Positions 16,769 to 26,429 of a DNA stretch of 64,000 nucleotides are shown piece after piece. The DNA is from an uncultured Prevotellaceae bacterium. GTDB taxonomy: Bacteria > Bacteroidota > Bacteroidia > Bacteroidales > Bacteroidaceae. How positions within the stretch are numbered: position 1 is the stretch's first letter; the number at the start of each line of letters is the position of its first letter. The notes below the pieces were generated by a model, which saw only the letters and a program-made list of their open reading frames with translations, ran no database searches and was not told where the DNA came from. Where the stretch lies: the NCBI GenBank assembly GCA_946186505.1, contig CAMHNI010000002.1, positions 154,196-218,195 on the forward strand. Direction: 5' to 3'. The translations under genes were made by a program, and so were the position numbers.

Positions 16769-18152
16769 CAATCAGACCAATAGCTTCATCAAATGGGCGG
16801 TCATCCTATTCGACTTCGTGTTGTTAGGATGTGTCCTGGCATTATTTGCAATGTTCCATCCTCACATGTCAGCCTGGCAGCATGACAGGGTGGAGGTGTT
16901 TGTGTTGACAAGTGCCATCGGGTTGGTCTTCTGTGAATTCAAGTTCCCAACCATCATCCACGAACGTCTGATTTCGGCCGGTGAGATTTTGAAACGGGTG
17001 GTTATGATTACGACCACCCAGGCCGTTCTGTCCTATCTGCTGATGAAGGTGATAGACCTGCGCCTGCCAGTAGGCTACCTTCTGCTGGAAATCGGCACCT
17101 GTCTGTTTGTCCTGATGCTCATGGCCCGATTCATTGAGCGTTCGCTCGTGAAGCGTTACAGGCAGTTGGGACGAAATACGCGGACGATGGTTTTTGTCGG
17201 TTCAGACCCGGAGCTTGATCATCTTTATGAAAAACTGATCAGTGACGCTACAACCGGTTACCGGTTGCTGGGCTATTATGGCGAGCCGAATGACGGTGAA
17301 GTCAAAAGACTCGGTTCCCTGCAGGATCTGATGGCAAACCTCGGTAAGCCCGGGCAGCTGGTCATGGGCGAAGATTTGTATGTATGTCTGTCACGCCGTG
17401 AACGTGAGACGGTGATGAAACTGTCGAGATACTGTGACCAGCACATGATAAGGTTCTATTACGTCCCTGTGTCGGTAGAGACGTTAGGCATAAACCTGAA
17501 ACGTGAACTGGTTGATGACATCGAGGTGTTCTCTACCTACGAGATGCCTTTGGCTAATCCGGTAAGAAAGATGATCAAGCGGTTGTTTGACGTTGTCTTG
17601 TCATTATTGTTCCTCTTGCTCCTGTTGCCTTTCTTCCCCATTATCGCCTTGCTGATCAAGATTCAGAGTCCGGGTCCCATCTTCTTCAAGCAGTTGCGTA
17701 CCGGGCTTGACGGAAAGGATTTCGTGATGTATAAGTTCCGCTCCATGCATGTCAACAAGGATGCCGACAAGGTGCAGGCCACCAAGAACGACCCCCGCAA
17801 GTATGCCTTCGGTAGTTTTATGCGCAAGATGAACATCGATGAGATGCCGCAGTTCTGGAATGTGCTCCGCGGTGAGATGTCCATCGTCGGTCCGCGTCCA
17901 CACATGCTGGCCCATACCGAGATGTATTCGCAGCTGATAGACAAGTATATGGTGCGCCACTTCGTGAAACCCGGCGTGACGGGATGGGCACAGGTGACAG
18001 GCTTCCGTGGTGAGACTCAGGAACTGTGGCAGATGGAAGGACGAGTGAAGCGTGATATCTGGTATATGGAGAACTGGAGCATCTGGCTTGATTTCCGTAT
18101 TATGTGGCTAACGGCAAAATCGCTTTTAATCCACGACGCGAATGCCTATTGA
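16758..18152 (+). CDS. Long-form undecaprenyl-phosphate sugar phosphotransferase (WbaP-like)
   Basis: 464 residues. The N-terminal half has four to five membrane helices and a soluble CoA-binding-like domain (TMVFVGSDPELDHLYEKL). The C-terminal catalytic domain carries a membrane helix, MYKFRSMHVNKDADK, IDEMPQFWNVLRGEMS, IVGPRPHML and VKPGVTGWAQVTGFRGET. This is the polyisoprenyl-phosphate hexose-1-phosphate transferase type that begins exopolysaccharide or colanic-acid-like synthesis. With the PglC-type gene it is the second initiating enzyme in this locus. It is the last gene of the polysaccharide operon; a new promoter follows. Confidence 0.92.
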   Translation: MRNNNQTNSFIKWAVILFDFVLLGCVLALFAMFHPHMSAWQHDRVEVFVLTSAIGLVFCEFKFPTIIHERLISAGEILKRVVMITTTQAVLSYLLMKVIDLRLPVGYLLLEIGTCLFVLMLMARFIERSLVKRYRQLGRNTRTMVFVGSDPELDHLYEKLISDATTGYRLLGYYGEPNDGEVKRLGSLQDLMANLGKPGQLVMGEDLYVCLSRRERETVMKLSRYCDQHMIRFYYVPVSVETLGINLKRELVDDIEVFSTYEMPLANPVRKMIKRLFDVVLSLLFLLLLLPFFPIIALLIKIQSPGPIFFKQLRTGLDGKDFVMYKFRSMHVNKDADKVQATKNDPRKYAFGSFMRKMNIDEMPQFWNVLRGEMSIVGPRPHMLAHTEMYSQLIDKYMVRHFVKPGVTGWAQVTGFRGETQELWQMEGRVKRDIWYMENWSIWLDFRIMWLTAKSLLIHDANAY

Positions 18153-18244
18153 ATAAAAAGAGGGCTTCGGTGACGCAAATCCTGCAATTTATCGCAAAGT
18201 TACAAAAAAAACATAAATTATTCGACTAAAAGCATAAATTGTTG

Positions 18245-18252
18245 TACCTTTG
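18245..18252 (+). promoter_or_regulatory. Bacteroidetes -7 promoter element for lepA
   Basis: TACCTTTG matches the TAnnTTTG -7 consensus, 24 bases before the lepA ATG. A TTCG at 18221 sits 20 bases upstream as a weak -33 element. The surrounding 124-base gap is AT-rich and holds nothing else clear. Confidence 0.75.
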
Positions 18253-18276
18253 CATTTTAATTGACGACAAAAGAAC

Positions 18277-20058
18277 ATGGACAAGATAAGAAATTTTTGT
18301 ATCATCGCTCATATTGATCATGGGAAATCGACACTGGCAGATCGCTTATTAGAGGCTACAAAAACCATACAAGTGACTGAAGGCCAGATGCTTGACGATA
18401 TGGATCTGGAGCGCGAACGCGGCATTACGATCAAGAGTCACGCCATACAAATGGAGTATGTGCGCGACGGACAGAAATACATCCTCAACCTGATTGACAC
18501 TCCGGGACACGTCGATTTCAGCTATGAAGTCTCGCGCAGCATTGCTGCCTGCGAGGGAGCCCTGTTAGTGGTAGATGCCACCCAGGGCGTTCAGGCGCAG
18601 ACCATCTCCAACCTCTATATGGCCATCGACCATAACCTGGAGATCATTCCTGTCATCAACAAGATTGACATGCCATCGGCCATGCCCGACGAGGTAGAGG
18701 ATGAGATTGTCGATCTGATTGGCTGTGACCCCTCGGACATTATCCGTGCCAGCGGCAAGACCGGCGAAGGGGTAGGGGAGATACTCGATGCCATCGTTGA
18801 CCGTGTGCCTCATCCCGAGGGCGATCCCGATGCTCCGTTGCAGGCCCTGATTTTCGACTCGGTGTTCAACTCGTTCCGCGGTATCATCGCCTATTTCAAG
18901 ATAGTAAACGGTAGCGTCCGCAAGGGTGACCTGGTGAAGTTCTTCAACACCGGCATGGAGTACGATGCTGACGAGATCGGCGTGCTGAAGATGGACATGA
19001 TACCCCGTCAGGAGTTGCGGACGGGTGACGTAGGCTATATCATCAGCGGCATCAAGAACTCGCGTGAGGTGAAGGTGGGCGACACCATCACCCATGTCAG
19101 CCGTCCCTGTACGTCGGCCATCGAGGGCTTCCAGGAAGTGAAGCCGATGGTGTTTGCCGGTGTCTATCCTATCGATCCGACGGAGTATGAGAACCTGCGT
19201 GCGTCGTTGGAGAAGCTACAGCTCAACGATGCCTCGCTGACCTTTACACCAGAGTCGTCTGTGGCCCTCGGCTTCGGCTTCCGCTGCGGCTTCCTCGGAC
19301 TGCTCCACATGGAGATTATCCAGGAGCGACTCGATCGTGAGTTTGACATGGATGTCATCACCACCGTTCCCAACGTGTCGTACATGTGCTATACCAAGCA
19401 GGGCGAGGAGAAGGAGGTGCACAACCCCTCGGGACTGCCCGACCAGACATTGATAGACCACATTGAGGAGCCTTACATCCGTGCCAGCATCATTACTGCG
19501 GCAGACTACATCGGGCCCATCATGACGCTCTGCCTCGACAAGCGCGGTGAGCTCATCGACCAGCAGTATGTCTCGGGCAACCGCGTGGAACTGCATTTCA
19601 TGCTGCCTCTCGGCGAGATAGTCATCGACTTCTACGACAAACTGAAGAGCATCTCGAAGGGCTACGCGTCGTTTGACTACCACGTTGACTCGTTCCGCCC
19701 ATCGAAACTCGTGAAGCTCGACATCCTGCTGAACGGTGAGCCTGTAGATGCTCTCTCGACGCTGACCCATCAGGACAATGCCGTCACCTTTGGCCGGCGT
19801 ATGTGTGAGAAACTGAAGGAGCTGATACCGCGTCAGCAGTTCGATATAGCCATCCAGGCGGCCATCGGTGCCAAGATTATTGCCCGCGAGACGGTGAAGC
19901 AGGTGCGCAAGGACGTGACGGCAAAATGCTACGGCGGCGATGTCAGCCGCAAACGTAAACTACTTGAGAAACAGAAGCGAGGCAAGAAGCGCATGAAGCA
20001 GATTGGCAACGTGGAAGTGCCTCAGAAGGCTTTCCTCGCCGTGTTGAAACTTGATTAA
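18277..20058 (+). CDS. lepA: Elongation factor 4 (LepA)
   Basis: 593 residues, the standard length. A ribosome-bound GTPase thought to back-translocate or assist ribosomes under stress. All GTPase motifs are present: [16 protein letters not shown] (G1), [10 protein letters not shown] (G2), [17 protein letters not shown] (G3), NKIDMPSA (G4). LepA-specific regions include [18 protein letters not shown] and the C-terminal [10 protein letters not shown]. It has its own promoter after the polysaccharide locus, marking the return to core chromosome. Confidence 0.98.
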   Translation: MDKIRNFCIIAHIDHGKSTLADRLLEATKTIQVTEGQMLDDMDLERERGITIKSHAIQMEYVRDGQKYILNLIDTPGHVDFSYEVSRSIAACEGALLVVDATQGVQAQTISNLYMAIDHNLEIIPVINKIDMPSAMPDEVEDEIVDLIGCDPSDIIRASGKTGEGVGEILDAIVDRVPHPEGDPDAPLQALIFDSVFNSFRGIIAYFKIVNGSVRKGDLVKFFNTGMEYDADEIGVLKMDMIPRQELRTGDVGYIISGIKNSREVKVGDTITHVSRPCTSAIEGFQEVKPMVFAGVYPIDPTEYENLRASLEKLQLNDASLTFTPESSVALGFGFRCGFLGLLHMEIIQERLDREFDMDVITTVPNVSYMCYTKQGEEKEVHNPSGLPDQTLIDHIEEPYIRASIITAADYIGPIMTLCLDKRGELIDQQYVSGNRVELHFMLPLGEIVIDFYDKLKSISKGYASFDYHVDSFRPSKLVKLDILLNGEPVDALSTLTHQDNAVTFGRRMCEKLKELIPRQQFDIAIQAAIGAKIIARETVKQVRKDVTAKCYGGDVSRKRKLLEKQKRGKKRMKQIGNVEVPQKAFLAVLKLD

Positions 20059-20112
20059 GATACTATCGTTTATATGAACTAATAAATCCGAAAAAAGAGG
20101 AGGACAACAATT

Positions 20113-20715
20113 ATGCCAAATATTAGCATCGCTCCCAGAGACGTTGCCCGTGAACTGGCACGTCGCTATAGTACAATGACGCATGAAGAGCTGGATATGC
20201 TGGAGAGCATCCTCGTAGCGAGGAAGTTTTCCAAGAACGAGAAGATTCTGAGCGAAGGGGAGGTTTGTGAGAATATTTATTGGATTGTAAAAGGGCTCGT
20301 ACGCCAGTTCTATATGAAGAATGGCAAGGAGCTGACAGAATACATGGCGCCGGAAAACAATATCTGTATGTGTATCGAGAGCCTTTTCCGTGAAGAGCCT
20401 TCACGCCTGCAGATTATGGCTATCGAACCGACGGTCCTGTACTGTCTGCCCAAAGCCAAGCTTGAGGCGGTGGCCATGAAGAGTGTGAACATACAGATAT
20501 TGTATCGTAAGATTCTGGAAGAGAGTCTGATACTTAGCCAGGTACATGCTGATATGCTCCGCTTTGAGTCGGCTATTGACCGCTATCAGAAGTTGGTGAA
20601 ACGCTCTCCCCAGCTGGTGCTCCGTGCTCCGCTGGTCTATATCGCCTCTTATCTTCAGATGACGCCTGAGACGCTGTCGAGAGTGCGTACTCAGACCCTG
20701 CTTGAAGATAAATAA
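20113..20715 (+). CDS. Crp/Fnr family transcription regulator
   Basis: 200 residues. An N-terminal cyclic-nucleotide-binding-like beta barrel (SKNEKILSEGEVCENIYWIV, then NNICMCIESLFREEPS) and a C-terminal helix-turn-helix read as IASYLQMTPETLSRVRT. Bacteroidetes members of this group generally lack the exact cAMP pocket, and the canonical phosphate-binding GE...A..R motif is not obvious, so a different ligand is likely. The ATG follows a purine-rich GAGGAGG stretch, unusually strong for this phylum. It sits 14 bases before the sugar kinase gene, so it may regulate that gene or its pathway. Confidence 0.85.
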   Translation: MPNISIAPRDVARELARRYSTMTHEELDMLESILVARKFSKNEKILSEGEVCENIYWIVKGLVRQFYMKNGKELTEYMAPENNICMCIESLFREEPSRLQIMAIEPTVLYCLPKAKLEAVAMKSVNIQILYRKILEESLILSQVHADMLRFESAIDRYQKLVKRSPQLVLRAPLVYIASYLQMTPETLSRVRTQTLLEDK

Positions 20716-20729
20716 ATTGAAGTTTTTTT

Positions 20730-21785
20730 ATGGGAAAAAAGATTGTAACGTTTGGCGAGCTGATGCTTCGCTTTTCAAAGGAGGATAAGAAACGCCTGTC
20801 GCAGGGGCGCATGTTTTGCGGTAACTATGGAGGCAGCGAAGCCAATGTGGCTGTTTCGCTGGCAATGCAGGACGAAGAGGTAGAATATGTTACCCGTCTG
20901 CCAGATACCCAGATGGGCCGAGCTGGTGCTATGAAGCTCAATGAACTGGGTGTCGGTACTCGTTATATAATATATGGTGGCGACCGTGTAGGAGTTTATT
21001 ATTTCGAGGAAGCTGCGAGCCTTCGTAACGCGAGTGTGACCTATGACCGTGCCAACTCAGCCTATTACTACCTGGAGCCGGGAATGATTGACTGGACGGC
21101 AGCCTTGAAGGATGCCTCGGTGCTCCATGTGTCGGGCATCACGGCGGCCATCACCCAGCCCGCTGCCGATGCCACGTTTGAGGCTATCGAGGTGGCCGAG
21201 CGCATGGGACTGACCATCTCCATCGACCTGAACTACCGCAAGAACCTGTGGCGCTATGAGGGTGCCCAGCCCCGCGAGACCCTGAAGCGTATGATGGGTC
21301 ATGCCGACGTGATGTTCGGTGATGTCATTGAGTATGAATTCATCACGGGTCATCCGAAGATTCCCTTTGAAGCCCTCACGCCTGACTACGACATGAACCT
21401 GCCCGCCTACCGCGAGTGGTATCAGGAGATTCAGGAGCTATGCCCCCGTTGCCGCAAGATAATGATTGGCATGAGAAACCAGATCAGTTCCAGTCACCAC
21501 ATGCTGACCGCCCTGCTATGGGCTGACGGTCAGATGTATAATGCCCAGATTGTGGATATTCCCAATGTCGTTGACCCGATGGGCGTCGGCGATGCCTTTG
21601 ACGGCGGGTTCCTTCACGCCCTGAAGCTGTTCCCTGACGACAACCAGCGCATTCTGGACTATTCATTGGCCGCCGCCTCGCTGAAGAACACCATTGCCGG
21701 AGACTTCAACCTGTCAACCGAGGCGGAAATCATGGAGGTCATGAACGACAACTATCAGATACACGATGTCAAGGTATATGATTAA
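20730..21785 (+). CDS. kdgK: PfkB-family sugar kinase, probably 2-keto-3-deoxygluconate kinase
   Basis: 351 residues. Starts IVTFGELMLRFSKEDKKR and has the PfkB N-terminal motif GGSEANVAVSLA. The C-terminal catalytic motif is DPMGVGDAFDGGFLHAL, with the catalytic aspartate intact but GVGD where GAGD is usual. KdgK phosphorylates 2-keto-3-deoxygluconate from pectin or uronate breakdown. A pectinesterase-like gene lies 7 kb downstream, but no KDPG aldolase is adjacent, so the exact substrate is inference. Its end overlaps the start of the DUF5686 gene. Confidence 0.82.
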   Translation: MGKKIVTFGELMLRFSKEDKKRLSQGRMFCGNYGGSEANVAVSLAMQDEEVEYVTRLPDTQMGRAGAMKLNELGVGTRYIIYGGDRVGVYYFEEAASLRNASVTYDRANSAYYYLEPGMIDWTAALKDASVLHVSGITAAITQPAADATFEAIEVAERMGLTISIDLNYRKNLWRYEGAQPRETLKRMMGHADVMFGDVIEYEFITGHPKIPFEALTPDYDMNLPAYREWYQEIQELCPRCRKIMIGMRNQISSSHHMLTALLWADGQMYNAQIVDIPNVVDPMGVGDAFDGGFLHALKLFPDDNQRILDYSLAAASLKNTIAGDFNLSTEAEIMEVMNDNYQIHDVKVYD

Positions 21786-24339
21786 CGGGCACCGTTATCT
21801 TTTTTTTGTGCTATTGTTGTGGTGTGTACTTCCGCTGTCGGCTCAGGAGGTGCTCACGGGCTATATCATTGATGCCGACACAGGTGACAGTATCGCCAGG
21901 GCCAGTGTCGTGTATGAGGGTCGTCATGTGGCCACTGTTGCCAACGAGCGGGGCTTTTACCGCATAAGCCGTCATCAGGGATGGAGCCTTACATACAGTG
22001 CTGTCGGCTACAAGAAGCGCACCATCAAAGTAGGCGAGAAGACCCTGGGCCAGCTTAACATCCGTCTGAAGCCCGACCGCCGCCAATTAGGCGAGGTGAC
22101 CGTCAAGGCCCGTCGCAACCGCTACAGTCGTAAGAACAATCCCGCTGTGGAATTGATGAAACGGGTAGTGGCGGCCAAGAAGAAGACCGACCTCGACGTC
22201 AACGACTACTACCAGTACAGTAAATATGAGAAACTGACGTTGGCCCTGAACGACCTGACACCCGACCAGTTGGAGAAGAGCTTCTTCAAGAAGCATCCCT
22301 GGCTGATAGACCAGATAGAGGTCAGCAAGTTCACCAACAAGCTGACGCTGCCCGTCTCGGTCGATGAAACGGTGTCAAAGAAAGTTTATCGCCGCTCTCC
22401 TCATGCCGAGAAGACCATCATCGAGGGACAGATGTCGAAGGGTGTGAACGACCTTTTCCAGACTGGCGATATCATCAATACCGTTGTGAAAGACGTCTTC
22501 ACCGACGTTGACCTCTATGACGACCAGGTACGGTTGTTGCAACGGCCTTTCACGTCGCCCATCTCCAAGGAGGGACTAAGTTTCTACCGCTATTATATAG
22601 AGGACACGCTGCTTGTGGGACGTGACTCGTGCATACACCTGCACTTCCTGCCCAACAACCAGCACGACCGGGGATTCCGTGGCGACCTGTATATCCTGCA
22701 CGACTCGACGCTGCACGTGCGCAGCTGCCAGCTGACCTTCCCGAAGCAGAGCAACGTGAACTTCGTTGACAGTATTCAGGTGAACCAGGAATACCAGCAG
22801 ACGGCAGACGGTCAGTGGGTGCTCACCCAGAACGACATGGTGACGGTGCTGAAACTCTTCGACTTCTTCCAGGAGAGTGTTGTCGTCACCCGTACTACCC
22901 GCCTCTCGGACTATTCGTTCGATGCACTGCCCGACAAGATGTTCAAAGGTGGCAGCAAAGAAGTCATACATGCCGATGCCGAGATGCGTGACAGTGCCTA
23001 CTGGAACCGTTACCGCACGGTGGAGCTGACACGCAGTGAGAACCGCATGGATAGGTTTATTCACGGTTTCGAGAACATCAAAGGCTTTAAGTTCATCATC
23101 CTGGGTCTGAAGACGCTGATGGAGAACTCGCTGGAGACAGGCACGCCCAACTATATCGACATCTGTCCCATCAACACCATCATCAGCCATAACTTTGTCG
23201 ATGGCTGGCGTACCCGACTGAGTCTGAAGACCACGGCCAACCTGAACCGTCACCTCTTCCTCAGCGGCTACTATGCCCACGGCTGGGGCAGCCGTCGTGA
23301 CTACTACAATGCTGAGGCCACGTGGTCGTTCAATGCCAAGAATTACCTGCCCCATGAGTTCCCGCGCCGTACCTTGACCGTTCAGACTTCCCGCGATGTC
23401 TGTTCGCCCGGAGACCACTTTTTGGAGACCGACAAGGATAATGTGTTCATGGCCATGAAGTGGACAAAGGTCGATAAGATGATGTTCTACAACCGCCAGC
23501 AAGTCACGTTCGAGTATGAGACCGACTGGGGACTGCGTGCTGTTGTCAACGGCAAGCGCGAAGAGAACGAGGGTGCTGGCAAGTTGAGGTTTACGCCCCT
23601 GGATGCTGTCGATACCGACGGTCCTGACGTGAAGATGCGCACCACTGAGGTGACTGCCCGTCTGCGCTTCGCACCCGGCGAGACCTATATCAACAACAAG
23701 CTGCGCCGTCGTATCATCAACCTTGACGCACCGGTATTCAGTCTGGCCCATACCCACGGTTTCGACGGCCTGCTTGACGGCCAGTACAAATACGACTACA
23801 CCGAGGCCAGCATCTTCAAGCGCTTCTGGCTTAAAAGCTGGGGCAAGGCTGATGTCTCACTCAAAGGAGGCGTTCAGTGGAACCAGGTGCCTTTCCTGCT
23901 GCTATTGCATCCGGCTGCCAACCTGTCGTATTTCGCCGCCCAGCGCGAGACGTTCAGCCTGATTAACAACATGGAGTTCATGAACGACCGCTATGCCTCG
24001 CTGATGGTGACATGGGACCTCTGCGGACGTCTGTTCAATCGCATGCCTGTCATCAAGCGCTGGCACTGGCGTGAGTTTATCGGTGTGCGCACCCTCTGGG
24101 GGACTCTCAGCGACAAGAACAATCCCCTGCTGGCTGAGAATGCCGGCAACGGTCATCTGATGGTCTTTCCCGACGGTGTCAGCGTGATGGACCCCCACAA
24201 GCCTTACGTAGAGGTGATGGCGGGCATACACAATATATTCAAATTCTTCAACGTTGATTATGTAAGACGTCTGAACTATAACGAGTTGCCTACCAGCTCC
24301 AAATGGGGTATGCGCTACTCATTGTCGCTCACATTCTAA
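21778..24339 (+). CDS. DUF5686 protein with N-terminal carboxypeptidase-like domain
   Basis: About 853 residues. A signal peptide (LFFVLLLWCVLPLSAQ) is followed by a carboxypeptidase-regulatory-like/CarbopepD_reg_2 fold (TGYIIDADTGDSIARASVVY to about residue 110), as in many Bacteroidetes outer-membrane proteins, and then a long DUF5686 region rich in alternating beta strands ending in an aromatic YSLSLTF typical of beta-barrel C-termini. Probably an outer-membrane barrel of unknown role. ATG 21778 overlaps the kinase stop (ATGATTAA); an ATG 12 bases earlier is also possible and would only lengthen the signal peptide. Confidence 0.85.
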   Translation: MINGHRYLFFVLLLWCVLPLSAQEVLTGYIIDADTGDSIARASVVYEGRHVATVANERGFYRISRHQGWSLTYSAVGYKKRTIKVGEKTLGQLNIRLKPDRRQLGEVTVKARRNRYSRKNNPAVELMKRVVAAKKKTDLDVNDYYQYSKYEKLTLALNDLTPDQLEKSFFKKHPWLIDQIEVSKFTNKLTLPVSVDETVSKKVYRRSPHAEKTIIEGQMSKGVNDLFQTGDIINTVVKDVFTDVDLYDDQVRLLQRPFTSPISKEGLSFYRYYIEDTLLVGRDSCIHLHFLPNNQHDRGFRGDLYILHDSTLHVRSCQLTFPKQSNVNFVDSIQVNQEYQQTADGQWVLTQNDMVTVLKLFDFFQESVVVTRTTRLSDYSFDALPDKMFKGGSKEVIHADAEMRDSAYWNRYRTVELTRSENRMDRFIHGFENIKGFKFIILGLKTLMENSLETGTPNYIDICPINTIISHNFVDGWRTRLSLKTTANLNRHLFLSGYYAHGWGSRRDYYNAEATWSFNAKNYLPHEFPRRTLTVQTSRDVCSPGDHFLETDKDNVFMAMKWTKVDKMMFYNRQQVTFEYETDWGLRAVVNGKREENEGAGKLRFTPLDAVDTDGPDVKMRTTEVTARLRFAPGETYINNKLRRRIINLDAPVFSLAHTHGFDGLLDGQYKYDYTEASIFKRFWLKSWGKADVSLKGGVQWNQVPFLLLLHPAANLSYFAAQRETFSLINNMEFMNDRYASLMVTWDLCGRLFNRMPVIKRWHWREFIGVRTLWGTLSDKNNPLLAENAGNGHLMVFPDGVSVMDPHKPYVEVMAGIHNIFKFFNVDYVRRLNYNELPTSSKWGMRYSLSLTF

Positions 24340-24371
24340 ATAGAAAAAGTAAAATATAAACATAAGTCATT

Positions 24372-25415
24372 ATGAACTACCTTGATAGAAATGAATTCAA
24401 TTTCGAGCCAAGCCAGAAGGTGCTTGACGCAGTAAAGAACTTTGATCCAAAGGATTTGTGTTTTTACACCCGCATCTATGACCAGGGCAAGAAAAGTGTC
24501 ATCAGCGTTCGTGTTAGTGAGATCTATGGTGTGCCTGAGGAGCAGGTGCTGCTCGCTTATGGCGGTGAGGAAATCCTGAAGAACGCTATTCACTATTTCC
24601 TTATGGAGGGTCAGAACAAGACCATTCTCATTCCCCAGTTCTCGTGGTGGTATTATAATAAGGTGGCCAGTGAGTGCGGCGGATCGTTCGAGATGTATCC
24701 CCTGCATGAGACAGGCGACACCTTTGCCTACGACATCGATGAGGTCATTGAATACACCAACCGCATACATCCCCGTATGTTGCTGCTGGCATCGCCCAAC
24801 AATCCTACGGGCAATAGTCTAAGTAGCGAGGAGATTGGCCGTATCATGGAAAATATCCCTTCAGATACGATGGTGCTCGTCGATGAGGCTTACGCCAGTT
24901 TCATTACGACTGACACCGATTATATTGCTCCGTTGGTGAACAAGTATTCCAATCTTATCATTTCACGTACGTTGTCTAAGTTCTATGGTCTCCCCGGCCT
25001 GCGTACAGGCTTTGGCTTCATCGGCAAGGGACATGACCAGTTCCTGAGCTACTCTAACAAGTACTTAGGTTTCAACCGTTTCGCCGAGGCTGTTGCCATA
25101 GCTGCTTTGGAGAGTGATGAGCACTACCGCCATGTTGCCGATGAGATGGAATGGGGACGCCAACTCTACAAGAGCGAGCTCTCTGGTTTGCCCGGTTTCA
25201 AGGTCTATAAGTCTGTGGCCAACTTCATCCTCATCAAGTACCCGTTGGAAATCAAGGAGTCACTGATGGAAGCCTTGAAGATACAGGACTACAAGATCAA
25301 GTTCATGGGCGACCCGGGACTGGAGTCTTGCCTGCGCATCACACTCGGTCGTCGTGAGCAGACACAAGTAGTTGTAGATACTATTAAACGTGTATTTGAA
25401 GAGAGCAGGAAATGA
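24372..25415 (+). CDS. CobD/HisC-like fold-type I PLP enzyme
   Basis: 347 residues. Aminotransferase class I/II fold: LLLASPNNPTGNSLSS, VLVDEAYASF, and the PLP lysine K203 in SRTLSKFYGLPGLRTGFGF. The lysine region resembles CobD (threonine-phosphate decarboxylase, TKFYAIPGLR) at least as much as HisC. The next gene overlaps by 4 bases (ATGA), and a CDP-alcohol transferase and a LicC-like cytidylyltransferase follow. I infer that it makes or modifies a phosphorylated amino-alcohol or amino-acid for a lipid or glycan head group, not histidine. Straight HisC activity remains possible because no other his genes are in view to test it. Confidence 0.72.
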   Translation: MNYLDRNEFNFEPSQKVLDAVKNFDPKDLCFYTRIYDQGKKSVISVRVSEIYGVPEEQVLLAYGGEEILKNAIHYFLMEGQNKTILIPQFSWWYYNKVASECGGSFEMYPLHETGDTFAYDIDEVIEYTNRIHPRMLLLASPNNPTGNSLSSEEIGRIMENIPSDTMVLVDEAYASFITTDTDYIAPLVNKYSNLIISRTLSKFYGLPGLRTGFGFIGKGHDQFLSYSNKYLGFNRFAEAVAIAALESDEHYRHVADEMEWGRQLYKSELSGLPGFKVYKSVANFILIKYPLEIKESLMEALKIQDYKIKFMGDPGLESCLRITLGRREQTQVVVDTIKRVFEESRK

Positions 25416-26395
25416 ACGAGAAATACAGAGCAACGCTGAAGTCGTCGGAGACGGAGGACTGGCTTGACCTCCATGTCATCCGCCCATTCTGCTACTATTG
25501 CGCCGTAGCGTTTGCCAAGTTCGACATCCACCCCAACACCGTCACTATCTGGTCGATGGTCATCGGTGCGCTGAGTGCTGTCTTCTTCGGCTGCGGCAGC
25601 TTCTATTATGGCGGTACGCTGGGACTTGTCTATAACATCATCGGCATTGTACTGCTGATGGTGGCCGACGTGCTCGACTGCACCGACGGACAGCTGGCCC
25701 GCATGACGGGCAAGAAGAGCCGCATAGGTCGCATACTTGACGGCTTGGCCGGCTTCGCTTGGTTTGTGCCCATCTACGTGGTGCTGGTCTGGCGCTTCTA
25801 TCAGCACCACGACATTGAGTTCGGATGGTTAGGTATTGCCGACACTGAGCAGAATGCTCTGATAGCCACGGCCGTTGTCTTTGTGCTGGGACTTATATCG
25901 GGCTTTATCGGTATGGCCGGACAGCAGCGCCTGGCCGACTACTACATTCAGGTTCACCTGTTCTTCCTGAAAGGTGAGAAAGGGTCTGAGCTTGACAACT
26001 CCGTCCGCCAGCAGGAAATCTATGACAAGATGCCCGCCGATGCTCCCAAATATGAGCGTGTCTTCCAGAAGTCGTATATCGACTATACCAAGAAGCAGGA
26101 AGCCGTGACCCCGCACTTCCAGCGTCTTATGGCAAAGCTGCGTCAGAAGTACGGCTCGACCGACAACATTCCTGCCGAAGTCCGTGAGGAGTTCCGCCAG
26201 AAATCATTGCCCGTTATTTTCTGGAACGGACTGATGACGTTCAATTTCCGCGAGTCGTGGCTTTTCCTCTTCTGTCTGCTCGACGTTCCTGTCTGTCACT
26301 TCCTATTCGAGATTGTCGTTATGGGGCTGCTCTGGAAATATGTCAACACCAGGCATGAGAACTTCTGCCGCGAGATGGCCGACAATATTAAATGA
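25412..26395 (+). CDS. CDP-alcohol phosphotransferase with altered active-site motif
   Basis: 327 residues with about six hydrophobic segments. The CDP-alcohol motif is clear: D89-x2-D92-G-x2-A-R-x8-G106-x3-D110. The last position, four residues after D110, is normally a fourth aspartate proposed as catalytic base; here it is G114 (DGLAGFAW). The family moves a phospho-alcohol from a CDP-alcohol to another alcohol, making phospholipids. A charged segment (about 190-265) is inserted between membrane spans. It lies between a CobD/HisC-like enzyme and a flippase-like protein in the same operon. Whether the changed motif keeps activity is unknown. Confidence 0.82.
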   Translation: MNEKYRATLKSSETEDWLDLHVIRPFCYYCAVAFAKFDIHPNTVTIWSMVIGALSAVFFGCGSFYYGGTLGLVYNIIGIVLLMVADVLDCTDGQLARMTGKKSRIGRILDGLAGFAWFVPIYVVLVWRFYQHHDIEFGWLGIADTEQNALIATAVVFVLGLISGFIGMAGQQRLADYYIQVHLFFLKGEKGSELDNSVRQQEIYDKMPADAPKYERVFQKSYIDYTKKQEAVTPHFQRLMAKLRQKYGSTDNIPAEVREEFRQKSLPVIFWNGLMTFNFRESWLFLFCLLDVPVCHFLFEIVVMGLLWKYVNTRHENFCREMADNIK

Positions 26396-26429
26396 GGAGT
26401 GAAAAGTGAAGAGTGAAAAGTGAGGAGTG
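26394..26429 (+). repeat. Short tandem GTGAAAA/GAGTGA repeat
   Basis: Imperfect 11-12-base tandem units of the type GAGTGAAAAGT fill the gap between the phosphotransferase stop and the next ATG. The same kind of simple repeat precedes the gene at 15659. The last unit, GGAGTG, lies directly before ATG 26430 and could act as ribosome-binding sequence. Confidence 0.7.

Noticed and set aside
18190..18210. TAACTTTG on the minus strand, promoter-like
   Set aside because: No minus-strand gene follows; the AT-rich spacer easily gives a chance match.
22576..23757. 393-residue minus-strand open frame
   Set aside because: Antisense to the DUF5686 gene, with histidine/glutamine/valine-rich shadow composition and no recognisable motif.
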